Positions 1 through 11,896 of a stretch of DNA of 64,000 nucleotides are shown here, piece by piece. How positions within the stretch are numbered: the stretch's first letter is position 1; the number at the start of each line of letters is the position of its first letter. The notes under the pieces were generated by a model. The model did no database searches. It was not told where the DNA came from and saw only the letters and a program-made list of their open reading frames with translations. This DNA is from Lichtheimia corymbifera B2541 (taxonomy: Eukaryota; Mucoromycota; Mucoromycetes; Mucorales; Lichtheimiaceae), in assembly GCA_000697475.1 (NCBI GenBank), contig JNEU01000877.1:62001-126000 (forward strand), given 5' to 3'. Both the position numbers and the translations under genes were made by a program.

Positions 1-2
1 TT

Positions 3-3000
3 CGTGCTGCCGAGATATCGCTGCGTGGCAAGTCTTTGGAGCGATCCGTCACTCAGTCAGATGAATTGGATTTGCTATTGGCATCTCAGTTTCGTGGTGG
101 TAAACTGCATCCTGCATTGACAACAGCTGCAGTAACAACAACCCGACCCACAGAGGTGGACCATTTGCGTCAAATGATTCAAAAGATACTCCCACTGGTT
201 ATCAATCACAAGGATCTTGCAAGTGATCATGGCCCAGTCACCGTCATTATCCGTGAGCTTGTATCATGTGCCATCCTGCAACCCGTTTTGGATATGGTCG
301 CTGATCCCGATTACTGGAACCAAACCATCGACAGCTATGTATGTCCTTATTATCCATCATATTTATACATATACTCATTCTTCTTTTTCTATATATATAG
401 CTTGGAAAAGCCATTCGAGAACAGTGAGTTGAAGGGGGTGAGTGAATAGGAACAAGGTGGATGCTAATCATTTGGAATTCAATAGGAAAATGGTACGGAA
501 GCTTCGTGAAGTATTGATACGCCATTCGAACGAATTGGATGATATGGATGATACCGAATTGCCCACTGCACCACGCTCAGCACCCACATCAGGAAGAAAA
601 GCCAATAGTCGACATTCGTTGATGACAATGGGTTCACTTTCATCTGTACTCAGTGGTCATGGTGACGATGATAATCAGCGTCAACGTGAATTTGGGGGTG
701 GAATCAAAATGGGACGCCGCACGTTTCAAGAATTCCTGAGGATGATTGAGGAGGAAAAGAATCTACTGGAGCTGAAGCGTGTAAGAAATGATATCGTTAC
801 TCAATTACGAAAGAAGCGAGCACAAATCTGTAAGTAACATGCTATGGATGCATTGGAGGAGGATATACTAACGAGTAGTTACTGCTTTAGATGATCGTGA
901 TCCTGAGGAAGTTATTGATGGCGAGAAAGTTGAGGATATCATTGTGTACCTGAATCGATTAAGCGTCGCCAAAAAGCGTGTGGATAAGCGGATTGGGGTT
1001 CTTACGGGTGAACATGTGGCAACGGATCATCATTGGCATATGAGCGGCACTGCGGGAGGGATCTCGCCATTCTTTGGGAGCAGCAGATCACGTGCAAAAC
1101 ACAACAATGGGGAGGCACATTTATCACAACAACCTCTTGGTTACAGCTTGCATGATATTCTCACCAACACATCAGGCCTTTCCTATTTCATGGAATTCAT
1201 GGATCGTCGTGGCGATATGATGAAGCTGCAATTCTGGTTGCTTGTGGAAGGTTTCAAGAATTCCGAGTTGATGGTGGTGGAGCAAGATAGTACAACCGAA
1301 CGTGTAGACACGACCTTCTTTCAAGATGTCAACATGGTATACAGCATGTATCTGGAAGACAATGCACCGCATGCGTTGGGATTACCAAAGGAACCTATAG
1401 GCGCACTCTACCAGCAAATACAGCTTGCACATGTATGCATCAAAGATCACGACTCTGACAACCTTCACAATATCATCCAAGATGTGCGACAGCAGCTTTA
1501 CAAGATTCAGCAACAAGTCTTTGATCAATTGGAAAAGGAACATTTTCCTTACTTTAAGCGATCTGATCTCTATTTCAAGTACTTGGCAACCACACCCAAT
1601 TCAGGTCCCGATACAGCCCCTGAGCGGCGTAGTCTTGATGATTTATACCAACGACCCAGTATTTCTCAGAAAAGAGGCCATGTGCATCAAGTGATTAGTG
1701 CAAGCAGTAGCTCTAGTAGCGCAAAGAGTATCAGCAACAACAATAACGGCAGCAGCAGCAGCAATGGCACACTCAAACCTCGGCCTTTAGGACGTACAGC
1801 ATCAGCCAGTATGACAAGGAAGAAACCATGGGATGTCAATGCAGTTGGTGCTTCGTCTCCAAAAGCCGATTCAGATACTGAAGTGAGTGAATCCACAAGC
1901 AAACGAAAGGCTGTAGTGAGCACCAGTACCAGCACGCCTCATATTAAAAGCAGCACTCATGTTCGCCCATCAAGTCACGTGCGTAGTCCATCTGAGACAG
2001 CAGCAGCAGCCCATGGCAACCTTGCACGCTTCCTGAATATCAGCAAAATGATGGGGAGTGCCAACGAATGGTGGCAAGCAACAAGCGATTGGCAACTTTT
2101 GAAACCAAAGGATACGGATAGCACCAGTAAACGTGATTCGATCAGATCATTTGAAACGGCTGAATTGGAGGATGATGATGACGATGATATCACAGACAAT
2201 GAACAACCACCCAAACGACAACCATTATTACGTAGCAACACGGTGGAGGCTGTGGAAGCAGAATTACAATCGATTATGGATTGGGAGGATGGGACAACAA
2301 CAACAGCAGCAGCAGTACCAGCAGCTACTACTGCTACGGCAGAGGATACCAAGGATACATTATCAGTGCAACCACAAGAACCGCAAAAGGTATCGAGTGC
2401 TCCACCTTCGCCATCCATGAGCAAACATGCACTGCTCGGTACACAAGGGGCCAAATCCACTACAGCGTTACCGGTGCAGAGTGATTCCATGATTGAATCG
2501 AGGCGTGGGTCTGCTGTTGTTCAACCAGTGGAGCATGATGCTTTAAAGGAAGAGGAGGATGATCAATCTGACAACAATAAGCGACGAGAACGTGCATCAG
2601 AACAACAGGAGCAGCAGAGCAAAAGCAATGTACATTTGGCACCACCAGGAGATTTGATGCTTGCCGCCAAAGTTGAAAAGTTATCGGAGGAAATGGATCG
2701 ATTGAGACAGCAAGAAGCGATTGTGGATGAATTGATTCGAAAGGCTGAGCGAGAGGAGAATAGTGGCAGCAAAACGGATCATATTGATACCCTTTTACGT
2801 ATTCTGAAAAAGAGTAAAAACATGTTTCGACGTGAAATGCAGCAACTCAAGTATCAAAAGAGCCAATATGAATTACAAGAATCCGAGAACGTGTTAATGC
2901 CTGTAAGTTTGACATTTGCCATATAGACAATCCACTAACCCGAGTTGTTGATAGGAACGATCCAAAGTCAGTATTACCAGCTCAACGATAGGCTCGGATC

Positions 3001-4604
3001 AATATGGAGAATTTGCATTGTACGTGATTGAAATTCAGCAGCTTGGATACGATGGCAATTACGGCTCTGGATGGATTGTTGCACGACGTTACAGCGAGTT
3101 TTTTACGTTACATCAAAAGCTAAAGGAACGCTATTCAGCTGTGAAGCTACTGGATTTCCCATCCAAATGGCCGTTGCTACGATTACAAAAGTCATTTGTG
3201 GAAGCACGCCGCACCAACTTGGAACGCTATTTACGTCGGTTGCTGGAGCATAAGGAGATTTGCCAGAGTCAGGAACTGCGTGCCTTTTTATCACAGCAAA
3301 ATGTCTTTGTCCCTGGACCAAATCACCGAGTCGATGATGACGATGATGATGAGCCATCCTCTGAAATGGGTTTCTTTACGTCCATGCCAAAACTTTCAGA
3401 TCGCAACAAGAGTACAGCAAGTGCAAGCAGTAGCACGATCATCAACAATATCGAACATTTACAACGTTCTTCCAGCTCGTCTACAACTGCATCCAACAAA
3501 AGTTTACAACCTACAGCAGCAGCAGCAGCAGCAGCCCTTGTTGATAATAATAATAACACGACGCCATCATCACCGCCACCACCACCACCCTCTTCCTCTT
3601 CATCCCATGCATCACCACTCATCAACAATGACCTGCAACGCAAACAATCCACAGGGTTTATGAAACACATTTACAAAACAGTGGCTGAAGGCATTGATGA
3701 TCTAGTGGTTGCACCTTCCATGTTGGATTTGATCATACAGCGTATGGGTGATCAAGTCATGTATCTTTTCCAAGAAAACCATCCTGATATGACAGCCTCT
3801 TCTTCATCCACGCAGCAGCAACAGGGTGAACCTGATAAGGATGCGGCAGTAGCGGCGGCAGCAGCAGCAGCCATGGTGGCTGATTTGGATGATGAGCCTA
3901 CAACAACAGCAACAACAACTGCCCAGCCATCATCATCATCGTCTGTGGCCTCTGAAGGGATCACCAAGTTTACAGAACCCTTGTGCGACTTGTTTATTGA
4001 AATGTTTGAACTGAAAGAAAAGAACAATTGGTTACGACGTCAAGCTGTGGTGATTATCCTTCAACAGATTTTGGGTGGTACGATCGAAAGGTAAGAAAGG
4101 GACGATCATGCAAACAAGGATGATGAAACTCATGCAAATCATGGATGCTATAGGAAATTACGTGAGACCGTGCACTTTTTGGAGACGGAGCCCATGATTG
4201 TATTTTACCTCAAAAAGATCACCAGTAGCTTATGGCCTGATGGAAAAACGCTCACTTTTAAGACACCTCGACGACCCGATGAGAAACAACACACCAAAGA
4301 AGAAGCGAATCGCAAGTTATCTGCATGGCTACCAGGTAAGAGGAGAGAGAGGAATGTATTTAAAGGGATGACGATCCTAATACATATTGTTGTAGATTTG
4401 ATAGGGCAAATGGTGGGACGACAGAATGCGAGACGTGGAGCTAGGCGTTTATTCAGTGTGTTACAAAACAAACGACTCAACCAAGACCTTGTATATACCC
4501 TCTTTGATGAGATCATTGCTGCTCTCTTTCCAGAACTCGATGGTCCTCTTCCTCCTCCTCCTTTCTCCTCCTCCTCTTCCTCATGTAAAAAATCCTACGA
4601 CTAA
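3..4604 (+). CDS. Mdm1/SNX13-type sorting nexin (PXA-RGS-PX-nexin C), 5' end missing
   Basis: Exons 3-338, 401-423, 486-829, 891-2902, 2955-4090, 4154-4335 and 4396-4604 join to 1413 residues; the start lies before the window. Visible parts in order: the end of a PXA domain (to about residue 135), a charged helical stretch (about 215-275), an RGS domain (about 318-450, beginning near YSLHDILTNTSGL), a long Ser/Thr/Asp-rich linker, a coiled coil before residue 900, a PX phosphoinositide-binding domain (about 922-1015), a low-complexity linker with Ala, Ser and Pro runs, and a nexin-C domain (about 1240-1395). This order is diagnostic of the Mdm1/SNX13/14/25 family. Family members tether the ER to vacuole/lysosome or lipid droplets through an N-terminal membrane hairpin, which would be upstream. 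One internal exon is only 23 nt. The RGS part may be a protein-binding remnant rather than an active GAP; that cannot be judged here. Confidence 0.9.
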
Positions 4605-4719
4605 CTTTACTGATTATCTTTATATATACACATATATAGTCCCCCCGTATTGATAGTAATATGTAATCATTCTTCTTGTATACACTTTTTTCTTTTTGCG
4701 AGTCATGCAGCTTTTTGCT

Positions 4720-5152
4720 TTATCGGGTTGTCGTGGGAATTACGTACGATAATGATGTGGTATCTTGTTGTTGTTGTTGTTGTTGAAATGGTGGTGGCGG
4801 TGGTGGATGATACGGAGGTGGTGGCGTATATGGACGGTTGTATACAGGTGGTGGTGGTTCGATGATTATGGAGGAGGTAGTAGCAGGTGGTGGTAGTAAG
4901 ATTGCAGAGTGACGAGCGGTTGTTGTTGTGGTAGGAATATCGGTGTACCACTGCTCTTCATTACGTTGATCACGCATTTCTGGATCAAATGAAGATAACT
5001 GTGGTTATTGTATGTATGCCAAGTATCCATAATAATATGTACGCACTTTTACTTTGAAGTGCCATGTATCGCAATACAATGAATCCTAAACCGACAAAAC
5101 CAAGAACAATGAACAAAGCAGCTAAGCTTGATAAGTCAAATCCTTCTGGCAT
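4720..5152 (-). CDS. Small single-pass membrane protein with proline/glutamine-rich tail
   Basis: Exons (minus) 5152-5047 and 4979-4720 give 121 residues. The start is the ATG at 5152; the intron uses donor GTGCGT and acceptor CCAG, joining AAA as residue 36. After a short N-terminus (MPEGFDLSS) comes one hydrophobic segment (about residues 9-31), then a basic/polar cytosolic-type stretch, a long Pro-rich region with PPPP and YxPPPP motifs, and a Q7 run near the end. No signal peptidase site is evident, so it is probably a signal-anchored protein with a cytosolic tail. Pro-rich tails of this kind often bind SH3 or WW domains (inference). It is convergent with the Mdm1-type gene, with 115 bp between the stop codons. 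I do not recognise a family. Splicing is inferred from frame only. Confidence 0.55.
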
Positions 5153-5381
5153 GAGTTTAATAATGAAAAAAAGAGAAAGAAAGAATATGGGGGGCTATGC
5201 ATGATTAAAGGGTATTGTTATTGAACCACATGGACATCTACCAGCTAAACACCCTACTCCAACACACTTCAGGGTGACACAAGAAATCCAATTTTGAGAA
5301 TCCGCAATCCGCACTGGGCAAGAAAAGAAGTTGAACAATTGCCATCCATCGAGTCCCTCCTTTTTCGAGCACACAGTAGTC

Positions 5382-6728
5382 ATGGTATGTAGATAGACAT
5401 CACACGGATGATATAACATCTTTATATGAATGGATGGATGAACATGGATAACTGATGGATGGATCGATTTATAGCCATTCGTCAAGCAGCAGAAGAACAA
5501 GGCCTACTTCAAGCGCTACCAAGTCAAGTACCGTAGAAGAAGAGGTAATGCACGCCTATTCGATTCGCATTCGCCTATATACAACGCACACACGCACACG
5601 CACACATTGCTTGAGCATATGCACCTGGTGGCTGGTGGTTCTATTTGACGTGATGATTGCTAAAAGCATAGTTCATGTGAAAATGGCCTTACTATCCATT
5701 ACTGTTGCCCAATATCTTTCGCTCCTATCTGACATTCTGGGACACCCAAGCCATTGCATGTGTCTCTTTTCTTAAGCTCTGCTTGTGCTGTGTGTTGTTG
5801 TTATTGATTCTCTATCATGTGATCAGATCACTGACATGTATATCTCATTTTACAGAGGGCAAGACCGACTACTATGCTCGCAAGCGCTTGGTCGTTCAAG
5901 CCAAGAACAAGTACAACTCCCCCAAGTACAGAATGGTTGTTCGTTTCACCAACAAGGACATTGTCTGCCAAATCGTCTACGCCAAGATCCAAGGTGACTT
6001 TGTCCTCAGCGCTGCCTATGCTCATGAGCTTCCCCGCTATGGTATCAAGGGTGGTTTGACCAACTGGGCTGCTGGTAAGTATGAGTGATGATGATGTCAA
6101 TACGTAATGGAATACTTATTGGATCTATGTAGCCTATGCCACTGGTCTCTTGTTGGCTCGCCGCACTTTGGCCAAGCTTGGTCTTGCTGACAAGTACGAA
6201 GGTTTCACTGAGCCCGATGGTACTGTCCAAGAAGTTGAGGCTCTTGAAGATGGTCCCCGTCCTTTCAAGGCCTTCCTTGACACTGGTCTTGCTCGCACTT
6301 CCACTGGTGCCCGTGTCTTTGGTGCCATGAAGGGTGCTTCTGATGGTGGTATCTTCATTCCCCACAGCGGTAACCGTTTCCCTGGTTACGATATCGAATC
6401 CAAGACCAACGATGATGAGTTGCTCCGTAACTACATCTATGGTGTCCACGTTGCTGAGTACATGGAATACCTTGAGGAAGAAGATGAAGAGCGTTACAAG
6501 AAGCAATTCGCTGGTTTCTTGAAGGCCGGTATCACCTCTGACAAGGTTGAGGATATGTATGCTGAGGCTCATGAGGCTATCCGTGAGGATCCTTCCCCCA
6601 AGCCTGCCAAGAAGCGCACCTGCGAAAAGGCTTATCCCCGTCCCCGTCGTCTCAACCGCAAGCAACGTCTCAACAACGTCGCTACCAAGAAGGCTGCTTT
6701 CGAAAAGAAGATGGCTGCCGACGAGTAA
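5382..6728 (+). CDS. RPL5: 60S ribosomal protein L5 (uL18)
   Basis: Exons 5382-5384, 5475-5544, 5856-6074 and 6133-6728 give 295 residues, the normal eukaryotic L5 length. The first coding exon is only the ATG codon, followed directly by GTATGT. The next exon starts [15 protein letters not shown] and runs into the conserved [18 protein letters not shown]5 binds 5S rRNA with L11 and enters the 60S central protuberance as the 5S RNP. The basic C-terminal region ([14 protein letters not shown]) is typical. Codon use is strongly biased to C-ending codons, as expected for a highly expressed gene and unlike neighbouring genes. Intron 2 (311 nt) is unusually long for this window and carries a candidate C/D snoRNA. 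Confidence 0.96.
5645..5736 (+). ncRNA. Candidate box C/D snoRNA in RPL5 intron 2
   Basis: A perfect C box (GTGATGA, 5650-5656) and a D box (CTGA, 5729-5732) lie about 75 nt apart inside the long RPL5 intron. The 14 nt directly upstream of the D box (5715-5728, TCTTTCGCTCCTAT) are complementary, with one U-G pair, to the strongly conserved 25S/28S rRNA stretch ATAGGGGCGAAAGA (rRNA sequence from memory). Ribosomal-protein introns are classic hosts of such RNAs. Weakness: I do not see a convincing terminal stem directly outside the boxes, so ends are approximate and an alternative D box further downstream (near 5832) cannot be excluded. Confidence 0.5.
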
Positions 6729-7974
6729 ATTTCTTCTTTACATGTACATTAAAAGACGACAAATACAATTGTTTTCTTTTGGACAAAGGATATATGAGTT
6801 TATTATTTTGGGTGTGTGTATTGTAATCATCATGATGGGAAAACATGTATAGGTGTATGTGTGTACAACATGAGCTTATATATATAGTTTATATTGATGA
6901 TTTCATCAAGGGCATTGACGATGTGTGTGTGTGTAAATGGAGATGGGAGAATTTAGAGTGTAAAAAACCCACGCGGGAAATCCTCGTGTCCGTTTGTAAT
7001 ATATGTATGTGCATTGTTCCACGATCACCCTATCATCTCCCACACGCGAATTGCCATCCACCCTATCGGTTACCATGAATGGATGGGTTGAACCAAGACA
7101 ACGCGTTCCACATAATACAACGTGCAAAATGAGATCGACCCTTAACATCCTTCTCCTCCTCCTACTTTTTTCTCCTTTTACAAGGGAGAGAAAAAATAAA
7201 GAACGATGACGATGTCATTGTCCAAGAAAAGAATGAAAACACCGTGCGCATGCATGCACTAACTAATATGCACAAAATGTGCTTTGGGCGCGCTTATGTG
7301 GCACATGGCCGCTCTACCTTTTCATCCCTACTTTTAGGCACCCAATTAAAGCGGCATGTCAAATGACATGCTATTCTACATCATAACATGATATGTAGTA
7401 GCAAGTATGATTCACATGAAAGGGAGAAAAAGGAGAAAAGGATGATATTTATTCATGTTGTGCAAAAAACAAGATATCCAAACGAGTGGTGGATGAAAAT
7501 GGGAGAAATAAAAGTGTGTAATGGAAACGGCCTGGAATGACACCTTATTTCCACGCAGAGAGAGTGTGCAACCACGACCTGGATCGTCCCTTGCTAATTT
7601 CTTTCCCCGAGCATATATCAAGTCCGCAGTTACACCTGTCGAATGAGAGGCATCTCGCGTGTTCCTGTAACAGTAAGAGCATGATGTATGATGCAGGTAG
7701 AAAAAAAAGGCATCACGCATACACACGATCTAGAAAAGTCGGTTTTAAAATAAATCAAGTCTCTTTGTCATAATACAGCATGAAAAGGTATAATCACCCA
7801 CATCCACAACAGCATATCTTCTCGGAGAATGAGATGCATATATTATATACTCACTAAGCGATGACAACAGTTTGTGGATCCACCATCACAAAAAGCAAAA
7901 ACTGAACATTGGGGTTGCACAGAATATAATTAAAATCGATCTCTTTACCTTGGGTACTCATTTACTTTCTCTCT

Positions 7975-8019
<45 letters not shown>

Positions 8020-8160
8020 CTCTCTCTCACCCACGTTTTGCACCAACGCTCATACACACACAACGTATATTTGCTATCATCAGCAATCAGCCTTTCGGTG
8101 CACACACTTTTTTGGTTCTTCTTCTTCTCTCCTTTCTTTCACACATAAGCAAACACGGCC
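6729..8160. other. Intergenic region RPL5-CDC24 (long CDC24 upstream region)
   Basis: No convincing gene seen. It contains TG/CA-rich patches, an 18 bp near-perfect palindrome at 7354-7371, and a long CT-dinucleotide tract just before CDC24. It probably holds the RPL5 3' UTR and a long CDC24 promoter/5' UTR. Confidence 0.6.
7966..8029 (+). repeat. CT-rich microsatellite in CDC24 5' leader
   Basis: An almost uninterrupted run of CT dinucleotides about 130-195 bp before the CDC24 start codon. Pyrimidine tracts are common just upstream of fungal transcription starts, so this may mark the CDC24 promoter/5' UTR (inference). Confidence 0.85.
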
Positions 8161-11100
8161 ATGGCCACACTTGCCATGAAGCGAAGAACGCCTTCGCTCG
8201 GTACACTGCCTACGATGCCTAATATATCTGTTGTTGATGCTCCGATGCCGACTACCTCTTCTACTTCACCATCCATTAATAATACCAACAAACCTGCTGT
8301 GCAGGGTGGCTCTCTTTATCACACATGTCGCTCGGTGCTCGACAAGCTTGCTGCCGTTGACGGTATGCAAGACTATCTCAACGAAGCTGATCAGGCCTCA
8401 TCCATACCCACCCCCGCATCGTCAATGCCGTCTTCCTCATCCGAGCCATCAACCCCCACCAGCACCAACAATGACCCTCTCACAAAATTATGGACGCTAT
8501 GCCGACGTGGCTCTCCACTGTGTACTTTGTTTAATGCGTTGAAAACTGAAAAGCCGCTCAAAGTGGATCGCAACCCAACACTCAACCAAGTCAACACGTG
8601 CAAAGCAAGCGTCTATCATTTCATTGTTGCTTGCAAAGATCAGCTTGAATTCACCGAAGATCAGCTATTTACAATCACCGATTTATATCAAGATGACACG
8701 AATGGTTTCGTCAAGGTAGTATTAATCCCATCGATTGATTTCTTTGTTTGATTAATTGAATGCGGTGATTAGGTTGTCAATACTGTCAACAAGATTCTAT
8801 TCTTGTTGGAACGTGATGGGCTGATCACTGTACGCTCATCCAACCGCAACTCGGATCCCAATGCACCCAAGGATACCCGAGACAAGGTGGTGCTTGAATT
8901 ACTTGAGACCGAACGCAAATATGTGCAAGACTTGGAGACGCTTCAGGTAAGGTGGAAAAATGACATTGTGACAAGAGAATGAATAAGCTGATATATGTAT
9001 GCGACATGACGTAGAATTACATGCGTGAAATGCAAGCTCAAAAGATCCTGTCACCTGATACCGTTCATTATCTTTTTGGCAATTTGAATACGTTAGTTGA
9101 TTTCCAACGTCGGTTCTTGATTCAAATCGAAAACACGGCCGAGAATGCACCTGAGGAGCAGCGCTTTTGTCAACTCTTTTCACAAATGGAGGAGGCCTTT
9201 GCAGTATACGAGCCTTATTGCGCCAACTATTATTCAGCACAGGATTTGGTTGTTCAGGAAACACCCAAGCTTGAGAAATTGTCTCATATTCTCAATCCAA
9301 CTTACGAGTTACCATCAATGCTCATCAAGCCTGTGCAACGTATCTGCAAATATCCACTGCTTTTGGGACAACTCATCAAGACAACAAATAAGGATTGGCC
9401 ACACTATGATGAAATGGAACAAGGTCTGGAAGCTATCAAGCGGGTTACTGAAAAGGTCAATGAGACACAACGCAAGCATGAGAACTTGCAAGCTGTTGAG
9501 GATCTACGACGACGTGTGGATGAATCTGAGGTATGTATGCATAGGGCATATGTGCGTGTGTGTGTGTGTGACAAGAGAAGCAAATGGGTAATGATCGGCA
9601 AAATGCACGGGGTTGGCTGACAATATTTCTTGTGTAGCGTGACAGGGTGGAAGGTGACGGACACATTTTGCTGCATGGCCAGTTGACAATGAGTCGCGGT
9701 GACAGTGACCGAGAATTGCTTATTTTCCTGTTTGAAAAAGCCATGATCATTTGCAAGGAGACCAAGGATGCTTCCAAGAACAGACTCACCAAAAGCAACA
9801 CCCTCATCAAAAAGAAACGCCGTGCCAGTTTACAAGTCAAAGGAAAGATCAACACGAATCGCATCTTTAATGTGGCCAACAAGTCGCAACCAGGTATGTT
9901 GTTGTTGTTGTTATTGCAAATCCGCAAGGAAACTAAAACCGGTATGCATGAACAAAAAGGAAATTGGATGCTCGCGGTCGAATACAAGGACAAGGAAGTC
10001 GAACGATTTATTCTCAAGTTTAGAAATGAGGAACAGCTCAGATTATGGGAGTCCACGCTTGAAAAGGTCAAAGAAGCTCACAAGACGCATGTTCCCAATA
10101 CGCATTTGCTATCCATGGGTGCTGCACCAATGACCCCTGTGCCTTCGGGTGATGGATCTACTGCTGGTAGCAATGGTGGATTATATCTTCTGGATGACGA
10201 CGATACGGATGACGACGATGATGACGCTGATGAAGAACCTGATTTTTATGCCGCACGTTCCAGAAGCAATTCGGTGTCTGCCAACCAGGCCCTTCGACCC
10301 AAAATGATGCGCAACAATAGTCAGGATGCATCTATGTTTATGGCAACGCGTCATCATCAACAACCACCACCACCTATGCCAGGCATGAACTTGTCACCTT
10401 TACCTCGTGCTGCAGGTGGCCATCATCATCCAACAACACCACCCTTAGAGTACAGTGGATATCCTGTATCACCACCACCTTCAAGCCCATCATCACCTGG
10501 TACACCCTCTCGTACATCGACATCAACATCCTCTTGGCATCACCGTCGTAATGAAGATGGCAGCTCCCCTCTCACTGATATCGCAAGCAAGTTCATGTCT
10601 GCTACAGATGCTATTGCACCTTCGTCTGAAGATATTGTACCTCCTATGCGTATGAGTGGTGCTTCGCCTTCTCGTAGTCAATCGCATACTACAATGCCAG
10701 CGCATGCCATGTATCATCAACAGCAACAACAACCACCCATGCCATCCTCTTCATTCTCAACTGCACGTAACAGTCCACATCATCAACGTGTACGATCTCA
10801 GAGCAGCCCCAATATCCACAAGCTTAATCATCCTTCTCAGCAACAACAATGGGAAGACTTGCCACAAATGCCATCCATCAACTCGCGTACACTCTACAGT
10901 AGCAATAGCAGCAGTGGTGGACTTACACATGCAACGGCTCCTGCAGCCACTGGAATTACTGCTGTTGCACCACGTCTTTCTGAAACAGCAAGCTTATTGC
11001 AATCACAAATTGATCGTGTGGTATCCGCTGTTCCCAATTCACCAGGCACTGTCAAGATCAAACTCAGCTACAATGATGGCATTTATGTCATTGTGGTCAG

Positions 11101-11299
11101 TGAAAGCATCTCGTTTGCCGATCTTATGGAAAAAGTCGAAAAGAAGATTCGTCTCGTGGCCCAAATTCGTCCAACCGATATTCTACGACTCAAATATCAA
11201 GATGAAGATGGCGATCTTATCACAATCAATTCGGATGATGATGTCCAAATGGCATTCGAAAACCGTAACACAGCACTTAATCTCTTTGTCAGCATCTAG
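8161..11299 (+). CDS. CDC24: Cdc24-type Rho guanine-nucleotide exchange factor
   Basis: Exons 8161-8715, 8773-8946, 9015-9530 and 9638-11299 give 968 residues. The start has a good context (GCCATGG). Domain order: Cdc24 calponin-like N-terminal region (about 50-200), RhoGEF/DH domain (about 223-405; conserved LIKPVQRICKYPLLL), PH domain (about 415-545; FRNEEQLRLW near its last helix), a long Ser/Pro/His-rich disordered linker, and a C-terminal PB1 domain (about 885-968; acidic DEDGDLITINSDDDV typical of the OPCA motif). This is the Cdc24 architecture: it activates Cdc42 at growth sites, and its PB1 domain binds a Bem1-like scaffold. It should control hyphal polarity. A Leu run (LLLLLL) in the PH loop is encoded by TTG repeats and kept in frame. 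Confidence 0.95.
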
Positions 11300-11896
11300 A
11301 AACAACAACAACAACAATCACCCACTCAATGGAGCGAGCGTAGATCTCTCATATACACACACAAAACCACTCACTGTCATTTTCTTTTTTCTTTTCATCC
11401 TCATCTATCACCCAACCCACTCCATTCGCTTATCAACCACTTTATATTTTTGCATATCTATGGCCAATACCCTCATTCTTTTTTTGGGAAAGAAATGCAG
11501 AGCATACCCCCTCTCTCTTTCTAGCTATCACCTTGTTGCACACACTCACACACACAATTACATCTCTTGCCCGCCCTTGTCCACTTTCTATGTCTGTGGG
11601 GATAATAGAGCTCTTGAACCACAACAATGCAGTATCCAAAAGCACGCGGCCTTCTTGTATCTGTAAATATATACTAGTTTAAAACATCAAACTAGCTTTT
11701 TTTATTTCATTGGCGATATTACTCGATGTCTGTTGCTGTAAAGGGAATGGTTCAATCACTGGATGAATAGCATCTAAATCAATCAATCGCTTAATTGTAT
11801 AAAGGAATATAGTATTCAACAAAGCATCATCTATTTTGTGTGCTCTATCTATTGTATATGTATGTATGTATCTATCTATCTATCGTCTATGTATAA
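11300..11896. other. Convergent 3' region CDC24 / pyridoxal kinase
   Basis: No gene seen. AT-rich with short GTAT/ATCT microsatellite near 11860-11890. It should contain the two facing 3' UTRs and polyadenylation sites. Confidence 0.6.
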
